Assembly: GCA_019314425.1 (NCBI GenBank) | Contig: JAFCZI010000144.1 | Coordinates: 1-12,086 of the forward strand | Source: Deltaproteobacteria bacterium | Lineage (GTDB): Bacteria; Desulfobacterota; DSM-4660; Desulfatiglandales; Desulfatiglandaceae | Reading direction: 5' to 3' | Length of the DNA: 12,086 bases | Part shown: one piece after another, positions 1 through 6,533 of the stretch | Position numbering within the stretch: position 1 is the first letter of the stretch | How the letters are laid out: the number at the start of each line of letters is the position of its first letter | Notes under the pieces: generated by a model | What the model was told of the DNA's origin: nothing | What the model saw: the letters and a program-made list of their open reading frames with translations, nothing else | Database searches by the model: none | Translations under genes and position numbers: made by a program

Positions 1-979
1 GCACCAGCCCCGCCTTTTTCGCCGCCTGAAAGGACCCTTCGGCCTTCAGGTCATCAAAGGCCACCACCTCCGCCCGAATAAAGCCCTGCCGGATATCCGA
101 ATGCACCTCACCCGCCGCGTCCAGAGCCGGTATACCGGCAGGAATAGGCCAGGCCCTCACTTCATCAGCGCCCACCGTGAAAAATGATATCCGATTCAGC
201 ATCCCATATGAATGTCTGATAACACGATCCAGGGCCGATTCCTGAATATTGTACATTTCCAGGAATTCTGCCGCTTCCTCGGTCGTCATGGCGGCAAGAT
301 CCATCTCAAGCTTTCCCCTCACAACGACAAATGACAGATTCTCCCGTCCTTTTGTCCAGGCAGGCAGCGTTTCGTCCTCGTCCCCATTGTTGATGAGCAC
401 CAGCATGGGTTTGGCGGAAAGAAAGGTAAACCCTCGCAGCAAGGGATCGTTGGCGGTTTCCTGCACATTTCTGAGTGGCTCGCCATTTTCCAGTTTCTCC
501 CGGCATACACTCAGGAGCGGTATTTCAGCCTCCCCCTGTTTCTTCCCCCGTTTCAGGTCCAGCTCAATCCGCTCCAGCCGTTTTTCAACGACCCCTAAAT
601 CGCTTAAAATCATCTCGTCTTCAACCTGTTGAAAATCCGTCTCGCTCTTTAGTAAGTCGTTTCCGGATTCCAGAAAGTTGCCGACCACATGTAAAATGCC
701 ATCGCATGTTCGAATCTGATTCCAGAATTCTCCTTCGGATTTTGCATCCGAACCCCCCGGAATCCGTGAGGGGAGCAGGTATTCAATTTTCGCGTAGGCG
801 ATTTTTTTGGGCTGGTACATGTTCACCAGAAAATCGATGCGTTCATCTAAAACCGTAACCATGGCGATTCGTGTGTCCTTGTGTGAACTACCGGGACTGT
901 TATCTCCCCGTGCGCCGGTCAATGCGGCAAAAATGGTTGATTTTCCAGCTTGAGGAAGTCCCGCAATTCCCAGTTTCAT
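1..979 (-). CDS. YchF/Obg-like P-loop GTPase paralogue (C-terminus cut by window edge)
   Basis: The frame opens with ATG at 979 and stays open to the left edge (326 codons visible). It has a P-loop GLPQAGKST at residues 7-15, where standard YchF has GLPNVGKST. A helical middle region is followed by a nucleotide-specificity-like stretch LINNGDED near 195-202. The C-terminal part (about 265-326; FFTVGADEVRAW, GEVHSDIRQGFIRAE) matches the TGS/DUF933 domain that ends YchF, so about 30 residues should lie beyond the edge. Canonical YchF is a ribosome-associated ATPase/GTPase of about 363 residues. The DxAG (G3) motif expected near residues 66-75 is not recognisable, and the switch region between the P-loop and the 'CDGILHVV' strand is remodelled. 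It is therefore probably a divergent paralogue rather than the housekeeping YchF. A strong Shine-Dalgarno (AAGGAGGG) lies in the end of the upstream Smr gene, 5 nt away, so the two are co-transcribed. Confidence 0.88.
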   Translation of the reverse strand, partial: MKLGIAGLPQAGKSTIFAALTGARGDNSPGSSHKDTRIAMVTVLDERIDFLVNMYQPKKIAYAKIEYLLPSRIPGGSDAKSEGEFWNQIRTCDGILHVVGNFLESGNDLLKSETDFQQVEDEMILSDLGVVEKRLERIELDLKRGKKQGEAEIPLLSVCREKLENGEPLRNVQETANDPLLRGFTFLSAKPMLVLINNGDEDETLPAWTKGRENLSFVVVRGKLEMDLAAMTTEEAAEFLEMYNIQESALDRVIRHSYGMLNRISFFTVGADEVRAWPIPAGIPALDAAGEVHSDIRQGFIRAEVVAFDDLKAEGSFQAAKKAGLV

Positions 980-984
980 TGTTT

Positions 985-1746
985 TTATAACCCTCCTTTT
1001 GAGCGTTTCAGCAGTACGTAAATGGCGCCGGTACCGCCATCGTATGGCCTGGCTGTGGAGAAAGCCAGTATGATTTTTCTTACAGGCCCCCGGCTTAACC
1101 ATACCGGCATCTTTTTTTTCAGTACGGGCGTATGGTTTTCCGAATTCAACCCCTTTCCATGCACGATGAGCACACACCGTAACCCACGACCGTGACTCTG
1201 CATGAGAAAATCCCTGATGCGGACCTCGGCCGCTTCCTGGGTTAATCGGTGAAGATCCACATGATCCTGAATGGGAAAAAAGCCATCCTTCAGCTGCTGC
1301 ATAAGCCTCGGATCAAGCCCCCTCACACACCCCTCCATGTATTCGTCGCTGAAGGTGATATCCATCTCAGCGGTACCGCTGATGAGGTCGGAAAGATGCG
1401 CCATAACTTCCAGTTCCTCATTTTTTGGCGCATGAGCCGGTCGCAATGAATCTTTGTCAGGGGTTTTCGTGATCCTTCGGTTTCCCCTGGATATGGGTGA
1501 TACCCCCGTCATGGCCGCCACAAACAAACGCTCATCATCGGATATAACGGTCTTTTCATTTTTCTTGACCGGATGCGCGTTTTTTCCAACCGGGTGTTCG
1601 TTTTTTTTAATGGCATCAACGCGTTGATCAGCACTTTCCTTCAACTGTTTCAACTTGCCCAATGCCGGGTTGAAAGCCCCCTCTTTCGGGGGATGCCCCT
1701 GCCCTCCGGAAGCATTCTTTTTGCCTTTTTTTTTCCTTCGTGCCAT
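985..1746 (-). CDS. Smr-domain (MutS2 C-terminal-like) protein
   Basis: A 253-residue protein. The N-terminal third is basic and low complexity (RRKKKGKK at 3-10) and contains three imperfect seven-residue repeats K-N-(E/A)-(H/K)-(P/T)-V-x at residues 48-68. The Smr domain occupies about 162-248: VDLHRLT at 163-169 (the family's LDLHG-type motif), HGKG at 196-199, and a terminal GGTGAIYVLLKR at 237-248. Stand-alone Smr proteins are nucleic-acid-binding proteins, and several members act as endonucleases on DNA or on mRNA of stalled ribosomes; which applies here cannot be told. A segment at about 69-160 is typical of proteobacterial stand-alone Smr proteins. The gene is the first of a two-gene minus-strand unit with the YchF-like GTPase, consistent with a shared role near the ribosome, though that is inference. 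The start ATG at 1746 has only a weak ribosome-binding site (AAGGG). Confidence 0.9.
   Translation of the reverse strand: MARRKKKGKKNASGGQGHPPKEGAFNPALGKLKQLKESADQRVDAIKKNEHPVGKNAHPVKKNEKTVISDDERLFVAAMTGVSPISRGNRRITKTPDKDSLRPAHAPKNEELEVMAHLSDLISGTAEMDITFSDEYMEGCVRGLDPRLMQQLKDGFFPIQDHVDLHRLTQEAAEVRIRDFLMQSHGRGLRCVLIVHGKGLNSENHTPVLKKKMPVWLSRGPVRKIILAFSTARPYDGGTGAIYVLLKRSKGGL
991..998 (-). promoter_or_regulatory. Strong ribosome-binding site for the YchF-like gene
   Basis: On the minus strand this reads AAGGAGGG, close to the full anti-16S complement, and ends 11 nt before the ATG at 979. It lies inside the last codons of the Smr gene, fixes the start of the GTPase gene, and suggests translational coupling. 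Confidence 0.7.
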
Positions 1747-1798
1747 TCAATCGGCCCTTATCGTGTCATCACTGATTCAGAAAAACGCAGAATTTGAC

Positions 1799-1828
1799 TT
1801 GAAATTCCTTACTGTATTTTTCTATAAC
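1799..1828 (+). promoter_or_regulatory. Putative sigma70 promoter for the DUF3786-purE-tsaC-nadA run
   Basis: TTGAAA at 1799-1804 and TATAAC at 1823-1828 are separated by 18 bp. Each hexamer matches the consensus at five of six positions. It sits in the 133-bp AT-rich gap between two divergent units, about 50 nt before the GTG start of the first rightward gene. An overlapping alternative, TTGACT at 1794-1799 with TATTTT at 1815-1820 (15-bp spacer), is weaker. I saw no equally good promoter for the leftward Smr unit. No operator palindrome or riboswitch-like structure is evident in this gap. Confidence 0.45.
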
Positions 1829-1879
1829 ACAAAATTGATGAATTTGGTCTTATAAAAAAATCAGGCGGAGACTAAAACA

Positions 1880-2512
1880 GTGGCCAGAGTGGATGATTAC
1901 ATAAAAGCAGTATCGCTTGGGAAAAAAGAACTCGCGGGAAAAGACCCGAAACAGATCGCCCGGCGAAGCGGCGGGACCTATGGTGAGGAAACCGATGGAA
2001 AAGCCGGCCTTACCCTTATTTTTTTAAACCGGGAGATTGATATTTCCTGGCCGGAACTGGATTTCTCATACAGCGTTGACGGCAGTGAGGTGCCCATCCA
2101 GCAACAGGTTCTCCTCCTTCACTACCTGAATCTGGCTGAGGATGTGAAAATATCCGGTGAATGGATTGCCTATCAGGAAGTGCCGGATGGAAAATTCTAT
2201 CTGGATGCTTTCCTCAGGCGGGCCAAAATCCCCATGGTGCAGGGGTTTGGAAGCAATCCGGAACTGCTGGTGAAACTAACGACGGAAGTATACGGCGCCA
2301 CACCCATGGAACAGGGAGACCTGGCGGTAAGAATTCAAGCCCTGCCGCTGATTCCGGTGTCTTTGATTCTATGGAAAGGGGATGATGAATTTTCCCCGGA
2401 AGGAACGATACTGTTCGATCGGACCGTGTCCCGGGTCCTCTCAGCGGAGGACATTGCCTGGCTGGCGGGAATGGTTATCTATCCGCTGCTGGGTATGGCG
2501 ACCGGAAAATAA
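1880..2512 (+). CDS. DUF3786 domain protein
   Basis: A 210-residue soluble protein with no signal peptide or membrane segment. The start is GTG at 1880, supported by AGGCGGAG ending 9 nt upstream. The family is recognised from its pattern: a variable N-terminus, then a segment with GEWIAYQEVPDGKFY (about 93-107), then LPLIPVSLILWKGDDEFSPE (about 154-173), then ILFDRTVSRVLSAEDIAWL (about 176-194). This matches DUF3786, a family of unknown function common in strict anaerobes and sometimes fused to iron-sulfur or corrinoid-protein modules. This copy contains no cysteine and so shows no metal site of its own. It is the first gene of a rightward run, 18 nt before purE. Its placement suggests co-expression with biosynthetic genes but gives no specific function. 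Confidence 0.82.
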   Translation: MARVDDYIKAVSLGKKELAGKDPKQIARRSGGTYGEETDGKAGLTLIFLNREIDISWPELDFSYSVDGSEVPIQQQVLLLHYLNLAEDVKISGEWIAYQEVPDGKFYLDAFLRRAKIPMVQGFGSNPELLVKLTTEVYGATPMEQGDLAVRIQALPLIPVSLILWKGDDEFSPEGTILFDRTVSRVLSAEDIAWLAGMVIYPLLGMATGK

Positions 2513-2530
2513 ATATTTTTGAGGTGACAT

Positions 2531-3034
2531 ATGAATTCGGATAAACCTTTGGTCGGCGTCATTATGGGAAGCGCTTCTGATTCCGACGTCATGACCGGTT
2601 GCGTTGATGTATTGAAGGAAATGGGCATCCCCCATGAAGTCAAGATCCTGTCTGCCCACAGAACACCTGAGCAAACCCGTGAATACGCGGCGACCGCCGC
2701 CGAACGGGGCATCCAAGTCATTATCGCCGGAGCCGGATGGGCGGCGCATCTGGCCGGCGCCATCGCGGCCCAGACCACCCTCCCGGTGATCGGGATCCCC
2801 ATCGACTCATCCCCACTCAACGGCATGGACGCGCTGTTGTCCACAGTCCAGATGCCGTCGGGCATTCCGGTGGCCACCGTGGCGCTGGGAAAAGGGGGCG
2901 CCAAAAACGCGGCAGTCCTGGGTGCGCAGATTCTGGGATTGAAAGATCCGCTGATTGCCGAAGAAGTGGTACGCTATCGGAAGGCCTTAACGCAGGCGGC
3001 ATCGGAAAAAATTGATTCCTGGGGTAAATCGTAA
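2531..3034 (+). CDS. purE: N5-carboxyaminoimidazole ribonucleotide mutase PurE
   Basis: A 167-residue protein, the normal size for class I PurE. It moves the carboxylate of N5-carboxyaminoimidazole ribonucleotide to C4, giving CAIR in de novo purine synthesis; the family forms cytoplasmic octamers. Visible motifs are MGSASDSD (12-19, nucleotide binding), SAHRTP (41-46, with His43 equivalent to the catalytic His45 of E. coli), GAGWAAHL (67-74), [10 protein letters not shown] (82-91) and [16 protein letters not shown] (102-117). In GAGWAAHL a Trp replaces the second Gly of the usual GAGGAAHL, and an Ala follows where Pro is common (HLAG, not HLPG). The start has a clear GAGG site five to six nt upstream. 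No purK is visible here, so the N5-CAIR source must lie elsewhere. Confidence 0.96.
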   Translation: MNSDKPLVGVIMGSASDSDVMTGCVDVLKEMGIPHEVKILSAHRTPEQTREYAATAAERGIQVIIAGAGWAAHLAGAIAAQTTLPVIGIPIDSSPLNGMDALLSTVQMPSGIPVATVALGKGGAKNAAVLGAQILGLKDPLIAEEVVRYRKALTQAASEKIDSWGKS

Positions 3035-3052
3035 TCGTTGACGGTTTTTTCA

Positions 3053-3685
3053 ATGAACATGGACCTTGCGAGAAATCATCTGAAAATACCGGTAGCGAAA
3101 GCGGCGAAAATTCTGAAATCAGGGGGGCTGGTAGCCTATCCAACGGAATCTTTTTACGGTCTTGCGGCGGATGCGGCCAATGAAACGGCCATTCGGCGTC
3201 TCTTTTATATAAAACGAAGAGTGCCTGGCAAACCCGTATTGCTCCTGATCCCCGCCGTTGACTCCCTGGAACGCTATGCGGCCCATGTTTCAGAAACCGC
3301 CAAGCGACTGATGGACGCCTTCTGGCCGGGGGGATTGACCCTTGTGTTCGAGGCTCAAAAAGAGGTTTCAGCGCTGCTCACGGCTGGAACCGGGAAAATC
3401 GGCATCCGGCTGTCAAGCCACCCAGTTGCCATGGCACTGGCCAAAGCCCTGGGTGCAGCCATTACAGGCACCAGCGCCAATATCTCAGGGGAGTCCCCCT
3501 GTAATACGCCCCACGGGGTTTTGCAAAGTCTTGGAAAAGGGGTTGATACAATACTGGATGGTGGTGAAACACCGGGTCAAAAGCCTTCGACCGTTCTGGA
3601 TATGACCACTCGGCCTTACGCTGTTTTAAGAGAGGGTATGATTTTAAAAGAGATGTTGCAGCCCTATTGCGAGGATTTGCGTTAA
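3053..3685 (+). CDS. tsaC: L-threonylcarbamoyladenylate synthase (TsaC/Sua5/YrdC family)
   Basis: A 210-residue single-domain YrdC protein. It makes threonylcarbamoyl-AMP from threonine, bicarbonate and ATP, the first step of t6A37 modification of ANN-decoding tRNAs. Family motifs in order: GGLVAYPTESFYGLAADA (24-41), KRRVPGKPVLLL (54-65, basic nucleotide-binding loop), WPGGLTLVF (91-99), GKIGIRLSSHP (114-124) and TGTSANISGE (138-147). Length fits the short TsaC type without the extra C-terminal Sua5 domain. The start is uncertain. The frame also offers TTG at 3038, only 3 nt after the purE stop, and ATG at 3059. None has a good Shine-Dalgarno, so I chose the first ATG (3053). It lies between purE and nadA in the same run and is probably translated by re-initiation. 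Confidence 0.93.
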   Translation: MNMDLARNHLKIPVAKAAKILKSGGLVAYPTESFYGLAADAANETAIRRLFYIKRRVPGKPVLLLIPAVDSLERYAAHVSETAKRLMDAFWPGGLTLVFEAQKEVSALLTAGTGKIGIRLSSHPVAMALAKALGAAITGTSANISGESPCNTPHGVLQSLGKGVDTILDGGETPGQKPSTVLDMTTRPYAVLREGMILKEMLQPYCEDLR

Positions 3686-3707
3686 TCTTTCGAGAAAGCG
3701 AGGAACC

Positions 3708-4649
3708 ATGAATGATATAATGTCAAAATCAGAAGACGGGGAAAAGATCAAAGAATCCATTAAAAAGCTGCTTAAGAAGCGAAATGCCATTTTGCTGGCA
3801 CATAATTATGAGCCACCCGAAATACAAGACATTGCAGATCTTTGTGGAGATTCCCTTGAGCTATCCATTAAGGCATCTCAAACGGATGCGGACGTAATTG
3901 TTTTTTGCGGGGTTCATTTCATGGCGGAAACCGCTTCGATTCTCTGCCCCGACAAGACGATCCTTCTCCCTGCCGCAGATGCGGGTTGTCCCATGGCGGA
4001 CATGATTACCGCAGAGGGTCTGATCAACAAGCGAAAAGAAGTCCCGGATACCGTGGTGATCAGCTATGTGAATACCAGCGCCAGCGTCAAAGCGGAAAGC
4101 GATGTATGTTGTACGTCCGCGAATGTTATCCAGGTGGCCAACTCTGTGCCCTCCGAAAAACCGATCCTCATGACCCCGGATAAAAATCTGGCGCAATACA
4201 CTTTAAGCCGCACCAATCGAGACATCCGATACTGGGATGGATACTGCCCCATCCACAATAACCTGACGGTGGAACAGGTGAAAAAAGTGAAAAAAGCCCA
4301 TCCGGGGGCGCCTTTTCTCGCCCATCCGGAATGTCCACCGGAAATTCTGGCGCTTGCCGATGAAATCAAGAGTACCTCCGGCATCCTCGCTTATGCAGCC
4401 CAATCGAACAACAAGGAATTTATCATTGGGACGGAGGTGGGCATCCTTCATCCCCTTAAAAAAGCCAACCCTGAAAAAACCTTTATTCCGGCCGACCCGG
4501 GCATGATCTGCCCCGATATGAAAAAAATCGGTTTGCCCCACATTCAACTTGCCCTTGAAAACATGGCTCCGGAAGTCCGGGTGCCTGAAGAGATCAGGAT
4601 CAGAGCCAAGGCGGCAGTGGAAAGAATGCTGACGGTTCCCAGAACATGA
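3708..4649 (+). CDS. nadA: Quinolinate synthase NadA
   Basis: A 313-residue protein, the usual size for the compact NadA type. It condenses iminoaspartate with dihydroxyacetone phosphate to quinolinate in de novo NAD synthesis and carries an oxygen-sensitive [4Fe-4S] cluster. The three expected ligands are seen as Cys94 (DAGCPMAD), Cys180 (WDGYCPIHN) and Cys268 (GMICPDMK), with the spacing of characterised three-cysteine NadA proteins. Other family motifs are AHNYEPPEIQDIAD (31-44), GDSLELS (47-53), GVHFMAETA (68-76), YVNTSASVKAESDVCCTS (120-137) and GTEVGILHPL (241-250). GAGGAA lies just before ATG 3708; an in-frame ATG at 3720 is possible. It is the last gene of the rightward run. No nadB or nadC is visible nearby. 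Confidence 0.97.
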   Translation: MNDIMSKSEDGEKIKESIKKLLKKRNAILLAHNYEPPEIQDIADLCGDSLELSIKASQTDADVIVFCGVHFMAETASILCPDKTILLPAADAGCPMADMITAEGLINKRKEVPDTVVISYVNTSASVKAESDVCCTSANVIQVANSVPSEKPILMTPDKNLAQYTLSRTNRDIRYWDGYCPIHNNLTVEQVKKVKKAHPGAPFLAHPECPPEILALADEIKSTSGILAYAAQSNNKEFIIGTEVGILHPLKKANPEKTFIPADPGMICPDMKKIGLPHIQLALENMAPEVRVPEEIRIRAKAAVERMLTVPRT

Positions 4650-4650
4650 T

Positions 4651-4740
4651 GCACTCGTAAAAAGTCAGAAATCCATCTGTAGATGGCGTTGTAAGCAGTA
4701 GATGGGACTTTTTACGACGCCATCAGAACATAAATTTCCG
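4651..4740. repeat. Interspersed-repeat cluster before the decarboxylase gene (perfect 12-bp inverted arms)
   Basis: TCGTAAAAAGTC at 4655-4666 is the exact reverse complement of GACTTTTTACGA at 4706-4717. CCATCT at 4673-4678 can pair either with AGATGG at 4681-4686 or with AGATGG at 4700-4705, the latter extending the outer stem. Read on the minus strand, 4655-4694 matches 6451-6490 at 34 of 40 positions. The plus-strand unit beginning at 4706 resembles the units at 6444-6512. The cluster fills the gap after nadA and also supplies an ATG (4702) that could be mistaken for the start of the next gene. Confidence 0.75.
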
Positions 4741-4764
4741 TTTTTCTTGAGAAAGAAACACCCA

Positions 4765-6294
4765 ATGAACGAAACACCCAGAATAAAATCCAATCTGGAA
4801 TACCTTCGAAAACTCTTTATCATGCCCGATTCTCCCGATAAATTCATTGAATTCGGGCATGAACTTCTGGAGATGCTTCACGATTTTTTCCAGGAGAAAG
4901 GAGGCATTCACAGCAGTATCAGTCTGCCCGAACTGAGCGATATTTTTAATCAGAAAGCCCTGCCCGATGAACCTCATCTTATCAAGGATGTTCTGATCGA
5001 AATCAAAACCAAGGTTATCGCCCATTCGGTCAAAGTGGGAAACCCCTATTACATCGGCCACATGATCAGCGCGGTGCCCTATTTCATGATTCTGCTGGAG
5101 ATGATTATCGCGGCCCTGAACCAGAACCAGGTCAAGATTGAAACCGCGAAGGCTTCCAGTTTCGTTGAACGGGAACTGGTGGCCTGGCTTCACCGTCTGG
5201 TTTTTGATCGCACCGATCGGTTTTATGAAAAAAACATTCAGAATCATCGCATTGCACTCGGCAATGTCACCTCCGACGGGTCCCTGGCAAATTTAACGGC
5301 ACTTCTGGTGGCGAGAGAAAAAGCCTTTCCCCCGGAGGCGAATTTCTCCGGCCCCCGCACAGCGGGGATGCACCGTGCCCTTCAACATTACGGATATGAC
5401 AGGGGCGTCGTCATGGTGTCAACACGGGGACATTATTCCATCAAAAAGGCCGCCAACCTGCTGGGGTTGGGTGAGGAAAACGTCATAACCATTCCTGTTG
5501 ACGAAAAAAACAGGATCAACATCAACCGTCTTCGCCATAAAATAGATTCTTTTGAGGAAGCGGGCAATAAAAGCAAAACCAAGATCATCGCCATTGTGGG
5601 GATCGCCGGTACAACCGAGACCGGCAATGTGGATGATCTTGAAGCCCTGAACCAAATTGCTCGTGAAACAGGGGCCTATTTCCACGTGGATGCCTGCTGG
5701 GGCGGTTCAGCCTTGCTGGCCGATGAATATCGCGCCTTGTTTGCGGGGATTGAAAAGGCTGATTCGGTATCCATTGACGCCCATAAGCTGCTCTATTGTC
5801 CCATGAGCATGGGGCTTATCCTGTTCCGTAACGAAAAAGATCTGAACGTGATCCGGCATTCATCAAAATATATCATCAGGCGAAATTCTGTGGATACGGG
5901 CCGCTTTACGGTTGAAGGCTCCAGACCTTTTGCCGCCTTGAAGCCCTGGGCTTCCCTTAAAATTATCGGGAGAGAGGGTTACGGGATTCTCATGAAGCAG
6001 GCCCGAAAGGCGACCGAAAACTTACTGGGCATAATCCACCATTGTGGCAATTTCGAAGCGTTGAACAACCCGGACCTGTTTATTTTGACCTACCGTTTCA
6101 TACCCGAGACACTCAAAAGGCATATTGCTTCTCTGGAAGAGATAACCGCCCGGGAAAAAGGTGAGAGAAAAAAGGCACCAGCAGAAAAAATTAAAAAAAT
6201 AAATTATCTGGTGAATGGATTGAATGTCAAACTTCACAAAGCCCTCAGGAGGGATGATACCTCATTTGTTTCCCGAACAACCGGCAAGTTTTGA
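4765..6294 (+). CDS. PLP-dependent group II decarboxylase, PanP-like (aspartate/glutamate decarboxylase family), C-terminus frameshifted
   Basis: 509 residues from ATG 4765. The frame continues upstream to ATG 4702, but that stretch lies in a repeat and lacks a ribosome-binding site. It is a fold-type I pyridoxal-phosphate decarboxylase: SDGSLANLTAL (170-180), RGHYSIKKAA (221-230, His223 stacking on the cofactor), GTTETGNVD (282-290), HVDACWGG (307-314, Asp309 binding the pyridine nitrogen) and SIDAHKLLY (336-344, Lys341 forming the Schiff base). Segments such as HMISAVPYF and ALNQNQVK resemble PanP, which makes beta-alanine from aspartate in Vibrio, and related glutamate decarboxylases; the true substrate is unknown. 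After SFVSRTT (500-506) the frame reads GKF and stops, where homologues continue about 50 residues. The expected tail occurs downstream in another frame (see 6288-6380), so the protein is probably truncated and may be inactive. Confidence 0.85.
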   Translation: MNETPRIKSNLEYLRKLFIMPDSPDKFIEFGHELLEMLHDFFQEKGGIHSSISLPELSDIFNQKALPDEPHLIKDVLIEIKTKVIAHSVKVGNPYYIGHMISAVPYFMILLEMIIAALNQNQVKIETAKASSFVERELVAWLHRLVFDRTDRFYEKNIQNHRIALGNVTSDGSLANLTALLVAREKAFPPEANFSGPRTAGMHRALQHYGYDRGVVMVSTRGHYSIKKAANLLGLGEENVITIPVDEKNRININRLRHKIDSFEEAGNKSKTKIIAIVGIAGTTETGNVDDLEALNQIARETGAYFHVDACWGGSALLADEYRALFAGIEKADSVSIDAHKLLYCPMSMGLILFRNEKDLNVIRHSSKYIIRRNSVDTGRFTVEGSRPFAALKPWASLKIIGREGYGILMKQARKATENLLGIIHHCGNFEALNNPDLFILTYRFIPETLKRHIASLEEITAREKGERKKAPAEKIKKINYLVNGLNVKLHKALRRDDTSFVSRTTGKF

Positions 6295-6380
6295 AAGAGA
6301 TTGTGGCCACGCAAAACCGCATCGGGTTGCTTCTCTGGAAGGATTTTGAAGCGGCCTATCAAAAAATGATGGCACCGTAA
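6288..6380 (+). pseudogene. Displaced C-terminal tail of the decarboxylase
   Basis: Thirty codons overlapping the end of the preceding gene, in a different frame, read VLKEIVATQNRIG followed by LLLWKDFEAAYQKMMAP and then TAA. This has the character of the last helix of PanP/GAD-like decarboxylases (a 'x-EIL-x(5)-Q-x-I' pattern) and is the expected continuation after SFVSRTT plus a missing conserved strand region. The arrangement implies a net loss of 3n+1 bases, roughly 20-25 codons. It has no start codon or ribosome-binding site of its own, so it is a remnant rather than a gene. The alternative, a sequencing or assembly error, cannot be excluded. Confidence 0.6.
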
Positions 6381-6443
6381 AGAATCTCAACATACTACAA
6401 TGTATGCCCGACGCTCCTGAAAAACCACTGCGCCTTGTATATG
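6381..6443. other. Intergenic stretch without recognised features
   Basis: Short gap between the decarboxylase remnant and the repeat pair. It contains only a weak CATAC/GTATG inverted pair (6391-6395 and 6402-6406) with no T-run. No terminator or promoter is convincing, so how transcription of the decarboxylase ends is unclear. Confidence 0.4.
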
Positions 6444-6512
6444 GAACTTTTTACAACGTCATCTGTAGATAGATTCGTGACTTTTTACGAGGCTATCAAA
6501 AGATAGATCCGT
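6444..6512 (+). repeat. Two tandem ~35-nt repeat units after the decarboxylase gene
   Basis: The units 6444-6478 and 6479-6512 each begin G(A)ACTTTTTAC and end GATAGAT(T/C)CGT. After the shared ACTTTTTAC they agree at 16 of 24 positions. The second unit contains a small hairpin, CTATC-AAAA-GATAG at 6493-6506. The segment 6451-6490 is the inverted counterpart of 4655-4694. The repeat ends about 20 bp past the stop of the convergent RND permease gene, so it occupies the convergent intergenic space. Confidence 0.7.
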
Positions 6513-6533
6513 GGGGAATGAAGTGAGCCTATT

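Noticed and set aside
249..858. Two overlapping 127-codon plus-strand frames near the left edge
   Set aside because: They are antisense to the YchF-like gene, whose frame is open over the whole interval and matches a known family. The plus-strand products are Ser/Arg/Pro-rich with no homology signal.
3038..3052. TTG start at 3038 for tsaC
   Set aside because: It is possible because it is only 3 nt after the purE stop, but TTG is a rare start, there is no good Shine-Dalgarno, and an ATG follows 5 codons later. It remains an open alternative.
4673..4713. Rho-independent terminator after nadA (stem CCATCT/AGATGG then T-run)
   Set aside because: The stem is only 6 bp with a 21-nt loop, and the T-run is part of the repeat core and is followed directly by ACGA. 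The structure is better explained by the inverted repeat.
4702..4764. N-terminal extension of the decarboxylase from ATG 4702
   Set aside because: The 21 extra codons are encoded within the interspersed repeat cluster and there is no ribosome-binding site before 4702. ATG 4765 fits better, although its own site is weak.
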